Positions 16,677-25,161 of a DNA stretch of 64,000 nt are shown one piece after another. The stretch spans positions 1-64,000 of the forward strand of contig DAOULB010000045.1 in NCBI GenBank assembly GCA_034420695.1, written 5' to 3'. The notes under the pieces are model-generated. The model was not told where the DNA came from. It ran no database searches and saw nothing but the letters and a program-made list of their open reading frames with translations. Position numbers and translations under genes: made by a program. Every line of letters starts with the position of its first letter. Positions within the stretch are counted from its first letter, which is position 1. The DNA is from Io17-Chloro-G2 sp034420695. Its GTDB lineage: Bacteria; Chloroflexota; Dehalococcoidia; Lucifugimonadales; UBA3495.

Positions 16677-18929
16677 ATGGCCGATACCGTTTTTAAGCAA
16701 GTGAATTATAGTCTGAGTGGATTGATTTCAGACATTGCCCTCGGAAAGATAGGACTTCCAGACATTCAGCGTCCATTTGTCTGGACAAACGCAAAGGTTC
16801 GTAATTTGTTCGATTCCATGTACAAAGGCTATCCAGTTGGATACTTGCTGTTCTGGGAGAATGGGTCAGTGCCGGGGCACAAGACTATCGGGACCGATGG
16901 GAAACAGCTTTCTCCCGATTTGGTCATCGTTGATGGACAGCAAAGGTTGACCTCGCTCTATGCAGTGGTCAAGAGTGCACCCGTTGTTAAGAGCAACTAT
17001 CAAGTCGAGCGCATCCGCATCGGTTTCAATCCAATAGAGCAGGTCTTTGAAGTTACCAGTGCTGCAATTGAACGGGACAGGTCGTTTATCCCGGATATAT
17101 CCAGACTCTGGAGCGGCGAAACTAGCATTTTTCAAGTCGTTAACGACTATTTGGATAAGCTGAGATCTGCTAGAGAGGTCTCAAATGAAGAGATTGAGTT
17201 AATCCAAGCGTCTATCGTTAAGCTTCAAGGGCTCGCCAATTTCCCATTTACCGCGCTTCAGTTGTCTCCCGACATCTCAGAAAAAGACATTGCAGACGTC
17301 TTTGTCAGAATTAACAGTGAAGGCACGAAGCTCAACCAAGCCGACTTCATTTTAACTTTGATGTCTGTGTTCTGGGACGATGGCCGAAGGGACTTGGAGA
17401 AATTTTGTAGAGATTGCAAGACTCCTTCGACAGGACAATCATCCCCTTTTAACCACTTTGTTGAGCCCTCCCCTGATCAGTTGCTACGCGTTGGAGTAGG
17501 CCTCGCATTCAAAAGGGCTAGGCTAGAGCATGTGTACTCCATCTTGAGAGGCAAAGACCTGCAGACTGGAGAATTCAGTGAGGAACGCAGGGATGAACAG
17601 TTTGAGATTCTGAAGCGAGCTCAAGCCAAGGTCCTGAACTTACAAAACTGGCATGATTTTATGCAGTGTATTAGGCAGGCCGGATATCGCACTGGAAATA
17701 TGGTTTCCTCCCAGACTGCCTTCTTCTACGCATATGCTCTTTACTTGATTGGGAAAACGGAATTCCATGTGTCCGAACACACACTGAGACAAGTTATGGC
17801 CCAGTGGTTCTTTATGAGTTCCATCACTGGGCGATATTCAAGTGCTTCAGAGTCCGTAATGGATTCTGATCTAGCGATGCTGAGGGGGATTACCACCGGA
17901 GAAGAATTCGCAGCTAATCTACGTCAAGCGTGCAATGTGTTATTGACCAACGATTTCTGGGAAGTAACCGTCCCAAATGAATTGGCATCGTCCTCAGCAC
18001 GCAGCCCGTCACTCCTCGCCTACCAAGCCGCTCTAGTACTTTTGGAGGCACCGGTTCTGTTCTCAGAATTCAAAGCTGCTGAGATGTTGGATCCGGCGTT
18101 ACATGGAAGTCGCAAGTCTATAGAAAGGCATCATTTGTTTCCAAGAGGCTATCTGGCAACTCTGGGCATATCGCAGACTAGGGATGTCAACCAGATTGCC
18201 AACTATGCTTACTTGGAGTGGCCGGATAACGTTCGAGTCTCATCTCAGGCACCTGCAGACTACCTGCCTAACCTGAAAGAGCGCTTTGGCGGAGCCGAAT
18301 TATTGCAAATGTATCGGTTCCACGCCTTGCCTGAAAGCTGGGAAGACTTGGACTATTGGACTTTCTTGGAGAAGCGTAGGGACTTGATGGCACAAATTAT
18401 CAGAGAAGGGTACGAGAAGCTCACTTCTGGTTCAAAGGTTATAGAAGAGGCCGTTGGCATTGACTTAACAGCGCTGATCGGAGGTGGAGAATCGGATGCG
18501 GTAGAGTTTAAGTCCACTCTCCGAGTCAATTTGCACACAAGGCAACGGGATAGCCGCATGGAGCACGCTGTGCTCAGAACTCTGGCCGGATTCCTGAACA
18601 CTAAGGGTGGTACATTGATAATCGGCGTCTCCGATGATGGTACGCCACTAGACTTGGAAGCAGACGAGTTCAACAACGAAGACCAGATGGCCCTGCATCT
18701 TGCTAATATTGTAAATAGCAGAATGGGACCAAATACCTGGGCCGCAATGCACTCTAACTTTGACGACTACGAGGATGGACGTGTTCTGGTTGTTAGGTGT
18801 GAGAAATCCCCTTCACCGGTATACGTGACAGAGAGTGGGAAAGAGCACTTCTACATTCGCACTGGCCCCTCCACAACCGAACTGTCTATGAGTGACACAC
18901 AAGACTATATCAAGCAGAGATTCGCCTAG
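16677..18929 (+). CDS. DUF262 / HNH-like / AlbA_2 fusion, putative defence protein
   Basis: The 750-residue protein begins with a DUF262 (GmrS/ParB-like) domain: LPDIQRPFVWTNAKVRNLFD and the signature VDGQQRLTSL with D86, Q88, Q89 and R90. DUF262 binds and hydrolyses nucleotides in type IV restriction and related defence proteins. A segment IERHHLFPRGYL (H485, H486) resembles the DUF1524/HNH nuclease motif. The last 150 residues are a Schlafen AlbA_2 domain with ESDAVEFKSTL (E610, K612) and GGTLIIGVSDDG. Base composition is clearly lower in G+C than neighbours and codon use differs, which suggests recent transfer. It has no partner gene. The ribosome-binding site is weak. Confidence 0.8.
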   Translation: MADTVFKQVNYSLSGLISDIALGKIGLPDIQRPFVWTNAKVRNLFDSMYKGYPVGYLLFWENGSVPGHKTIGTDGKQLSPDLVIVDGQQRLTSLYAVVKSAPVVKSNYQVERIRIGFNPIEQVFEVTSAAIERDRSFIPDISRLWSGETSIFQVVNDYLDKLRSAREVSNEEIELIQASIVKLQGLANFPFTALQLSPDISEKDIADVFVRINSEGTKLNQADFILTLMSVFWDDGRRDLEKFCRDCKTPSTGQSSPFNHFVEPSPDQLLRVGVGLAFKRARLEHVYSILRGKDLQTGEFSEERRDEQFEILKRAQAKVLNLQNWHDFMQCIRQAGYRTGNMVSSQTAFFYAYALYLIGKTEFHVSEHTLRQVMAQWFFMSSITGRYSSASESVMDSDLAMLRGITTGEEFAANLRQACNVLLTNDFWEVTVPNELASSSARSPSLLAYQAALVLLEAPVLFSEFKAAEMLDPALHGSRKSIERHHLFPRGYLATLGISQTRDVNQIANYAYLEWPDNVRVSSQAPADYLPNLKERFGGAELLQMYRFHALPESWEDLDYWTFLEKRRDLMAQIIREGYEKLTSGSKVIEEAVGIDLTALIGGGESDAVEFKSTLRVNLHTRQRDSRMEHAVLRTLAGFLNTKGGTLIIGVSDDGTPLDLEADEFNNEDQMALHLANIVNSRMGPNTWAAMHSNFDDYEDGRVLVVRCEKSPSPVYVTESGKEHFYIRTGPSTTELSMSDTQDYIKQRFA

Positions 18930-19293
18930 CTCCCATCCAAGGATTACCGGATGACACCCTCCACGCCCTGTATGTCTGCTTGCCTGATGCTCGGCTCTCC
19001 CTCCAAGTGTGCCTTGCTTTGCCGACAGATTGGTGAGCAGAGCGTAGGATATCCCGCGCCACCCGCCGCCAACGGAATACGGTTCTTGAGAGACAACTCC
19101 CCCTCGTCGTTCCGGACGCTGTCAAGTCCCCCCGCCCCCAACCCCCACGAACCCGGCCCAGCCAACCCGAACATGACACCAGCCCCTTTCCAACCTGGAT
19201 AACCGTCCTCTACCATAAGACTCGCACTGCGTACGGCCCTCCGCCGCGCCGGAAACCGGGTTAGACCCGCCCGGCGCTCCCGGCGAGAAAAAT

Positions 19294-19335
19294 GGTGGGA
19301 AATGGCGGAAAATGGCGGGGAAACTAAAAATTTCC
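19294..19335 (+). repeat. G-rich 42-bp intergenic repeat, isolated copy
   Basis: The element starts GGTGGGAAATGGCGGAAAAT, continues with a third similar decamer and ends in an AT-rich tail (CTAAAAATTTCC). It is made of three decamers of the type GGYGGGAAAT, so A-tracts recur about every 10 bases. Close relatives lie at 52771, 52870 and 52970. Confidence 0.7.
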
Positions 19336-19471
19336 TCACCGCCTTTCGTAACCGGTCCACTTTGACCTCCTTCCAATAGCCTTCTCCTCCTCCCGTCTTC
19401 CCGGAGAAAGCCGGTACCCGGGATGACCGGGAAGACAAGTGGCGAATTTCCCGGATAGGCAGCCTGACCCG

Positions 19472-19501
19472 TTGACATTCAGAACGTATGTTCCGTAATA
19501 T
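19472..19501 (+). promoter_or_regulatory. SOS promoter with LexA (GAAC-N4-GTTC) box
   Basis: A perfect -35 TTGACA (19472-19477) and a near-consensus -10 TAATAT (19496-19501) are 18 bases apart. Between them GAACGTATGTTC (19482-19493) is an exact match to the GAAC-N4-GTTC operator bound by LexA/DinR in Gram-positive-type SOS systems. Repressor bound here would block RNA polymerase. The promoter lies about 50 bases before imuB, whose products are SOS-induced in other bacteria. Confidence 0.8.
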
Positions 19502-19548
19502 TGCGTTCCGCGGCTCCTGCCGCCTGACTAGACCACCGGGGAGACGCC

Positions 19549-20994
19549 TTGAAGGTAGCCTGTGTGCTCATTACCCACCTGCGGGCCAAGGTCGAGCTGC
19601 GCCGGCAGCCCCACCTGAAAGACCGGCCAGCCGTGGTCGTGGACCGCTCCAAGGGCCGGCCGATGGTGGCCGACCCCTTCCCGGCCGCCTCCGGGGTGGC
19701 CGCCGGTATGACCTTGGAGCAAGCCCTGTCCCACCACGCCAACACCGCTGTCCTGGAAGCCGACGAGCCCTTCTATCAAAGGGTGTTCCGCCAGGTTCTC
19801 ACCTCCCTGCAGGGAATAAGCGACCGGGTGGAAGGGCCGGAGCTGGGCGTGGTCTACGTGCGTTTGGATGGACTGGAGGACCTGTACGGCGGCGAAGCCC
19901 GGCTGGTCAACGCAATGCTGAACTCCATCCCCCAGGACCTGAAGCCCCGCATCGGCGTTGGGGAGGCCAAGTTTCCCGCCTTGGTGGCGGCCCGGGGCAG
20001 CAGGCCTCTGGGCGCAGCCCGTGTCCCTGCCGACGCGGCCGCTTTTCTGGCGCCCTGTCCTGTAGACCTCCTCCCCTTCTCTCCGGAAGTAAGGGCCGCC
20101 ATGCACCGCTTTGGCCTGCACGTCATGGGAGACGTGGCCTCCATGGACCAGTCCCTGCTCATCGACCAGTTCGGCCGCGACGGCAAAAGGGCCTGGGAAC
20201 TCTGCCGAGGCATTGACGACAGTCCGGTGCTTCCCTTGGAGTACGAAGAGTCCATCGTGGAGCACGCCTCCCTCCCCTTCACCTCCACCTCCATGGAAGT
20301 CCTTTCGATGACGGTGGACAACCTGCTGAAGAGGGCCTACCTGCGTCCCCAAATACGGGGCCGGTATGCGGGCCGGGCCGACTTGGAGTGCATCCTTTTC
20401 CGGGCGTCCCCTTGGGAGAAGGCGGTTCACTTCAAGCAGGGAGCGGGGAACTGGCAGCGGGCCTCCTTCGTAATCAGGGGCCAGTTGGAATCGGACCATC
20501 CCCAAGCCCCCGTCGAGGAGATGACCCTGGCCCTTTCCGGGATCAAGGGGGAGTCGGGCACCCAGGGCGGACTGCTGCAGGACGCCCGGGAGGGCAGGGA
20601 GCGCCGCCTGCTGGAGACGGAGAAACAACTGCAGTCCCGGATGAAGGGCAACCACACCCTGTACCGGGTGGTGGAGGTCGCCCCCTGGCATCCCGCCCCG
20701 GAAATGCGCGCCCTGCAGGTCCCCGTCGACCCCTCGGGCAGAGAGGGCATGAAACCCCTGTCCATACCCGAGGCCGTGGCGGTCAAGGAGGGGCCGGACT
20801 GCCAGCCGGAGTCCGTCTGCTTGGGGAAGAAGTGGCGCCGGGTGGCCCGGGTCGAAGACCTCTGGAGCTTCGACCTCTGGTGGATGCCAAGGCCCCTGAC
20901 TCGTACCTATTACCGGGTGAGTTGGGAGGATGGTGGGCAGGCCACTCTGTTCCGTGATCAGAGGGGTGGCTGCTGGTATCAACAGGGCTCCTAG
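19549..20994 (+). CDS. imuB: ImuB-like Y-family polymerase homologue (mutasome subunit)
   Basis: The 481-residue protein has the Y-family fold (ACVLITHLRAKVELRRQPHL, PFPAASGVAAGMTLEQAL, RIGVGEAKFPALVAARG) but lacks catalytic acids: the first motif has THL where polymerases have DxD, and the SIDE-like site reads YVRLDGLEDLYGG. This is the ImuB condition, a non-catalytic hub that bridges DnaE2 and the beta clamp in translesion synthesis. The C-terminus (YYRVSWEDGGQATLFRD) resembles the small DUF6504-type tail found on such proteins. The start is TTG at 19549 with GGGGAG six bases upstream. No imuA or recA-like partner is adjacent. dnaE2 follows after 52 bases. Confidence 0.82.
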   Translation: MKVACVLITHLRAKVELRRQPHLKDRPAVVVDRSKGRPMVADPFPAASGVAAGMTLEQALSHHANTAVLEADEPFYQRVFRQVLTSLQGISDRVEGPELGVVYVRLDGLEDLYGGEARLVNAMLNSIPQDLKPRIGVGEAKFPALVAARGSRPLGAARVPADAAAFLAPCPVDLLPFSPEVRAAMHRFGLHVMGDVASMDQSLLIDQFGRDGKRAWELCRGIDDSPVLPLEYEESIVEHASLPFTSTSMEVLSMTVDNLLKRAYLRPQIRGRYAGRADLECILFRASPWEKAVHFKQGAGNWQRASFVIRGQLESDHPQAPVEEMTLALSGIKGESGTQGGLLQDAREGRERRLLETEKQLQSRMKGNHTLYRVVEVAPWHPAPEMRALQVPVDPSGREGMKPLSIPEAVAVKEGPDCQPESVCLGKKWRRVARVEDLWSFDLWWMPRPLTRTYYRVSWEDGGQATLFRDQRGGCWYQQGS

Positions 20995-21046
20995 AACTGG
21001 GTCTGGAGCAGGACCCAGAGCAGGGCCCCATAGCTGAGTTCCACCC

Positions 21047-24000
21047 GTGGTTGCCGGATACGCCGAACTGCACGCCAAGAGCTTCTACTCCTTTGGAACG
21101 GGAGCTTCCCATGTCCACGAACTGCTGGCCCAAGCCAGGGAGTGCGGCTACGCTTCCTTGGCCCTGACCGACTCCAACCTGTGCGGAGCCCTGGAATTTG
21201 CCCGCTTGGCCAACAGCCTGGAAGTCCAGCCCGTCACCGGCGGCGAGCTGACCTTGGACGGCGGCTCCCGCCTGACGCTGCTGGCCAGGACCCGGCAAGG
21301 GTACGGCAACATCTCCCGGCTCTTCACCCTGGCCAATGCCGCCGACCGCAGGGAACCCCGCTTGGACCCCGTTCACCTCCCTTCCCACGCCCAAGGGGTG
21401 ACCCTTCTGACCGGCGGCCGCGACGGCCCCCTTGCCAACCTGGCCCTGGAAGGCCGCCGCTGGGAAGCAATGGAGCTCCTTGATGACTACGCGGATTGGT
21501 ACGGTCCGGACGCGGTGTACGTGGAGCTTCAGCAGAACTTCCTGAAGGGAGACACCGAGCGCAACCGGGTGCTGGCCGGGCTTGCCCGCGACGCCGGCCT
21601 CCCCGTGGTGGCCACCAACGACGTGCACTACCACTCCCCGGAACGGTACAGGCTGCAGCACGCCCTGGTGGCCGCCAAGCGCAACACCACCATCGAGCAG
21701 TCCCTTCCCTTCATCAAGCCCAACCATCACCTCTCCCTGAAGTCCCGGTCCCAGATGGAGCAACTGTTCCGCCACTGCCCTGAGGCCCTTGCCAACACTG
21801 TGAAAATTGCCGGGCAATGCGAGTTCAACCTCAGCACCGACTTGGGCTACACCCTGCCCAATCCCGAGGTGCCGGAGGGCTACACCGTAGAAAGCTACTT
21901 GGAACGGCTCTGCTTTGAGGCTGCTGCGCGGCGCTACGGCTCGGTGTCGCAGCGGGTAGAACAGCGCCTCCGGGAAGAGTTCCAGCTTATCCATCGGCAC
22001 CGTTTGGCTGGCTTCCTTCTCCTCTACCGGGAGATTGTCCTCCTGGCCCGGAAAATAATGGAGGAGCAGGGAACGGCGTACCCGGAAATCCCCTTGGAGG
22101 AGCGGCCTCCGGGCCGGGGCCGCGGCTCCTCGGTGGCCCTGCTGGTTGGCTACCTCATCGGCATCAGCCACGTCGACCCCCTCAAATGGGACCTCACCTT
22201 GGAACGGTTCATCTCCGATGACCTCTCCATGCTTCCAGATATAGACCTGGACTTTCCCCGGGGTCTCAGGGACGAGCTAATCCAGCGGGTGCACCGGCAC
22301 TTCGGGCCCGATTTCGCCGTCCTCGCGGGGGCCATAGCCACCTACTCCATCAAGGGGGTCATCCAGGACTTGGGCAAGGCCCTGGGACTGCCCAAGGAGG
22401 AGTTGACCCTCCTTTCCAAGCAGCTCCACTCCCACGACCCGGCGTCTCTACCAATGGAGATGGTGGAACTGCCCGCCTTCAGGGACAGGGTGGATGCCCC
22501 AGGCTGGAAGGACCTGGTCCAGCTTGCTCCCCAGTTAGTGAATGCCCCCAAGGGCTTGGGCCAGCACGTTGGAGGCCTGATTCTCAGTGAATCTCCCATT
22601 CCGGGCATGGTGCCCATCCGTGAGGGGGCCATGGAAGGGCGCTTCATCATGGACTGGAACAAGGACAGCGTGGCCGACGCCAACTTTGCCAAGATAGACC
22701 TGCTGTCCCTCCCGGTGCTGGACCAGATTGAGGAAGCGCTGGACCTCATCGAAGAAAGAGAGGGAAAGCGTCCCGACCTGAGCAGGATTGACCCGGAGGA
22801 CCCTGGGGTTTACGACATGATTAACGCAGGCAAGTCCAAAGGGGTCTTCCTGCTCCAGTCGCCGGCCCAGTTGAAGATGGCGCAGCGTCTCCTGTCCCGC
22901 AACCTCCTGGACTTGGCCTATCAGGTGGCCCTGATCCGTCCCGGCGTCGGCGTCCAAGGCAGCGCTGTGTCCCAGTTCGTGGAACGGTACCGGCGCGGCG
23001 TCCCTTGGGACTACGATCACCCCCTTGAGATGCGCGCGCTGGAAAGGGGCTACGGCATCATCGTCTGGCAGGAGCAGGTGATCCAGCTCATCATGGACGT
23101 GGCCGGCATGACCGCCGCCCAAGCCGACGAGGTGCGCCGTGCCTTTGCCAGGCCCAACAATGAGCACCTGATCGCCATGCACTGGCAGTGCTTCCTGGAA
23201 GGCGCCCAAAAGAAAGATGTTTCCGAGGAGGCGGCGCAAAAAGTATTCGCCAAGATTAACGGCCACTACATGTTCCCGGAGTCCCACTCCCATGCCTTTG
23301 CCATCACCGCCTATCAGGCCGCCTGGCTGAAACGCTACTACCCTCTGGAATTTTTCACCGCCCTGATAAACAACCAGCCCATGGGCTTCTATCCCATGGA
23401 GACCCTCAAGCAGGACGCCCGGCGCTTCGGGGTCCCTTTCCTGAATCCCTGCGTGAACCGCAGCCGGGTGAAATGCTCCCCTGATGATGGAGCAGTGCTG
23501 CTGGGTCTCCAGTTCATCAAGGACGTTGGCGAGAGGGCGGCCAAGCTCATTGTTGAAGAAAGGGAGCGCGGTGGGATGTTCAACGGCGCCGGGGACTTGG
23601 TGCGGCGTACCGGCTTGAAGCCCCAGGCCATGCTGTCCTTGGTCCAAGCCGGGGCCTTCGACGCCGTCACCCCCAACCGCCGGGAAGCCCTGTGGGACGC
23701 CGGCCTCCCCGTCCGCCCTTCCAGGAACGGCCAGATGGCGTTGCCCTTGCCAGCGGAAGGCCAAGCTCCTCCCTTGGCGGACTTCTCCGATTACGAAAAG
23801 ATGGCCGGCGAATACTCGGTTATGGGCATATATCCCCGGGGGCACCTCATGGAGTTCGTGCGCCCAAGCTTGGACCGCCGGGTATTGCCCACCTCGGCGG
23901 TTGAAACAGTCAAAGAAGGCGATGAAGTCCTGGTGGCCGGCTGGCCAATTGCCCGGCAGCACCCCCGCGGCCAGGACAGCACCGTGTTTGTCACCATTGA

Positions 24001-24193
24001 GGATGAGGAGGGCGATGTCCAGCTCATTGTCTGGCCCCATGTCTTCGCCAAGCATCGCAGAGAGCTGAGCAACCGGGTGCTGCTGGCTAGGGGCGTGGTG
24101 TCCCGGTGGGACGGCACCACCAACGTCATAGTGTCCGGTGTGGAGGCCATACGCGCCCCTGTGCCAATGCCTGAAGCCCACAACTGGCACTGA
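21047..24193 (+). CDS. dnaE2: Error-prone DNA polymerase III alpha subunit DnaE2 (ImuC)
   Basis: At 1048 residues this is the length of DnaE2 rather than replicative DnaE1. The order is PHP domain (YAELHAKSFYSFGTGASH), polymerase palm with PDIDLDFPR (D398, D400, D402), thumb/fingers, helix-hairpin-helix region and C-terminal OB fold (GDEVLVAGWPIARQHP). In the PHP domain several metal-binding histidines are missing (LHAKS and ALTDSNL in place of HxHS and ALTDHD), so proofreading or metal binding there is doubtful. It performs mutagenic translesion synthesis with ImuB. The start is GTG at 21047, with a poor ribosome-binding site, so expression may depend on coupling with imuB. Confidence 0.88.
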   Translation: MVAGYAELHAKSFYSFGTGASHVHELLAQARECGYASLALTDSNLCGALEFARLANSLEVQPVTGGELTLDGGSRLTLLARTRQGYGNISRLFTLANAADRREPRLDPVHLPSHAQGVTLLTGGRDGPLANLALEGRRWEAMELLDDYADWYGPDAVYVELQQNFLKGDTERNRVLAGLARDAGLPVVATNDVHYHSPERYRLQHALVAAKRNTTIEQSLPFIKPNHHLSLKSRSQMEQLFRHCPEALANTVKIAGQCEFNLSTDLGYTLPNPEVPEGYTVESYLERLCFEAAARRYGSVSQRVEQRLREEFQLIHRHRLAGFLLLYREIVLLARKIMEEQGTAYPEIPLEERPPGRGRGSSVALLVGYLIGISHVDPLKWDLTLERFISDDLSMLPDIDLDFPRGLRDELIQRVHRHFGPDFAVLAGAIATYSIKGVIQDLGKALGLPKEELTLLSKQLHSHDPASLPMEMVELPAFRDRVDAPGWKDLVQLAPQLVNAPKGLGQHVGGLILSESPIPGMVPIREGAMEGRFIMDWNKDSVADANFAKIDLLSLPVLDQIEEALDLIEEREGKRPDLSRIDPEDPGVYDMINAGKSKGVFLLQSPAQLKMAQRLLSRNLLDLAYQVALIRPGVGVQGSAVSQFVERYRRGVPWDYDHPLEMRALERGYGIIVWQEQVIQLIMDVAGMTAAQADEVRRAFARPNNEHLIAMHWQCFLEGAQKKDVSEEAAQKVFAKINGHYMFPESHSHAFAITAYQAAWLKRYYPLEFFTALINNQPMGFYPMETLKQDARRFGVPFLNPCVNRSRVKCSPDDGAVLLGLQFIKDVGERAAKLIVEERERGGMFNGAGDLVRRTGLKPQAMLSLVQAGAFDAVTPNRREALWDAGLPVRPSRNGQMALPLPAEGQAPPLADFSDYEKMAGEYSVMGIYPRGHLMEFVRPSLDRRVLPTSAVETVKEGDEVLVAGWPIARQHPRGQDSTVFVTIEDEEGDVQLIVWPHVFAKHRRELSNRVLLARGVVSRWDGTTNVIVSGVEAIRAPVPMPEAHNWH

Positions 24194-24311
24194 GAAAGCG
24201 ATAAAATGCCTGAATAAAACAGACTGGGACTACGGCCCGATGGCCTTCTTAATTGCAACTGCAGAGCCCCGGAGCAGCCCCCTTGGGCCTCCATAGTGTT
24301 TCGCCTATAGT

Positions 24312-24331
24312 GTAAAATCTCTTACAGATTT
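24312..24331 (+). promoter_or_regulatory. Inverted repeat, candidate antitoxin operator
   Basis: AAATCT (24315-24320) and AGATTT (24326-24331) are perfect inverted arms around CTTAC, overlapping a second pair GTAA/TTAC (24312-24315, 24322-24325). They lie about 70 bases before the VapB-like gene, where ribbon-helix-helix antitoxins usually autoregulate. A TATATAA stretch follows and may be the -10 region. Confidence 0.4.
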
Positions 24332-24371
24332 CTGTATATAAAGCAATGTCCCTCGAATCCAACAGAAGAAA

Positions 24372-24401
24372 CAGGAGCCCTAACTTCAGGAGCCCTAACT
24401 T
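24372..24401 (+). repeat. 15-bp tandem duplication carrying the ribosome-binding site
   Basis: CAGGAGCCCTAACTT is present twice head to tail and ends immediately before the ATG at 24402. Each copy has AGGAG. The proximal copy is about nine bases from the start and the distal one is a spare, so copy number could tune antitoxin translation. Confidence 0.75.
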
Positions 24402-24713
24402 ATGGATGCCAAAAAGAAACGCCTCACCCTCGACTTGGACGCCGCAATTCAACGCCGCTTGAAGTCGACGGCCGCGCTCAAAGGTGTAAGCATGCGCGAG
24501 TACTGCCAAGCCGCCATAGAAAAGGAGTTGTCCAAGGACGAGGCAAGGGTAGCAGAAGGTCAAGCTGTTCCCCCTATATCTATTGAACAATTGATTGCCC
24601 TCAGCAAAGAAATCCTCGGAGGCAGGACTCTGCCCGGAGATTCGGCAGAAATCATCAGCGAAGCTCGTGAGGAAAGGGCCCTGGCCATCGAAAGGGCCCT
24701 GAAAGGGCTATAG
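24402..24713 (+). CDS. VapB/FitA-like ribbon-helix-helix antitoxin
   Basis: The 103-residue protein begins with a basic ribbon (KKKRLTLDLDAAIQRRLK) followed by two helices (STAALKGVSMREYCQAAIEKEL), the pattern of ribbon-helix-helix antitoxins. The C-terminal half, which would wrap the toxin, is charged and helical. The next gene encodes a PIN toxin and starts one base after this stop, the usual antitoxin-toxin order. Antitoxin and complex probably repress their own promoter. Confidence 0.78.
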   Translation: MDAKKKRLTLDLDAAIQRRLKSTAALKGVSMREYCQAAIEKELSKDEARVAEGQAVPPISIEQLIALSKEILGGRTLPGDSAEIISEAREERALAIERALKGL

Positions 24714-24714
24714 C

Positions 24715-25161
24715 GTGAACGGCTTTGTCGTTGTGGACGCCAGCCTCGCATTGAAATGGCTCCTTGTTGAAGAACACTCGGAGAAGGAAGCCGGCCTCGC
24801 AAGCCTCTGGCGTAGAGAGGGGACAAGCTTGGTTGCCCCTTATCTAATGCCGCCAGAGGTGGCCAACGGCCTTTACCGTCGTGTATTGGAGCAGGAATTA
24901 ACCCTTCAAGAAGCAACTCGCCTCATGAACAATCTCTTCAATACTGAAATCGAACTCCGGGAACTACCCTCCATGCACAGCAGGGCTATGGAAATAGCCC
25001 GCCAAGTGAACGTGGGAGCCGTCTATGACTCTCATTACCTCCCTCTGGCCGAGGCCTTGAGCTGCGACTTCTGGACCGCCGACCAAAGAATCTACCGGGC
25101 CGCAAACCGGACCACCGGCAACATCCGTTGGGTGGGGGAGTTTGGTGAAACCCCTGCATGA
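24715..25161 (+). CDS. VapC-like PIN-domain ribonuclease toxin
   Basis: The 148-residue PIN protein has the acidic active-site set D8 (VVVDASLALKW), E48 (PPEVANGL), D105 (AVYDSHYLPLAE) and D123 (WTADQR), in the correct order for Mg-dependent RNase activity. The start is GTG at 24715, one base after the antitoxin stop; the GAAAGGG upstream lies inside the antitoxin gene. The stop overlaps the start of the Cas4-like nuclease gene by four bases (ATGA), which is unusual for a vapBC pair. Confidence 0.85.
   Translation: MNGFVVVDASLALKWLLVEEHSEKEAGLASLWRREGTSLVAPYLMPPEVANGLYRRVLEQELTLQEATRLMNNLFNTEIELRELPSMHSRAMEIARQVNVGAVYDSHYLPLAEALSCDFWTADQRIYRAANRTTGNIRWVGEFGETPA

Larger units (their letters stand above)
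18930..19548 (+). other. Long intergenic region upstream of the mutasome genes
   Basis: These 619 bases have no convincing gene. They hold one copy of a G-rich repeat (19294-19335) that recurs at 52.8-53.0 kb and, at the distal end, the LexA-box promoter of imuB. Confidence 0.6.

Noticed and set aside
16473..16700. Small minus-strand gene upstream of the DUF262 gene
   Set aside because: No ribosome-binding site or family, and it overlaps the start of the sense gene.
22535..24190. 551-codon open frame antisense to dnaE2
   Set aside because: The composition is low-complexity and the sense strand is a clear DNA polymerase.
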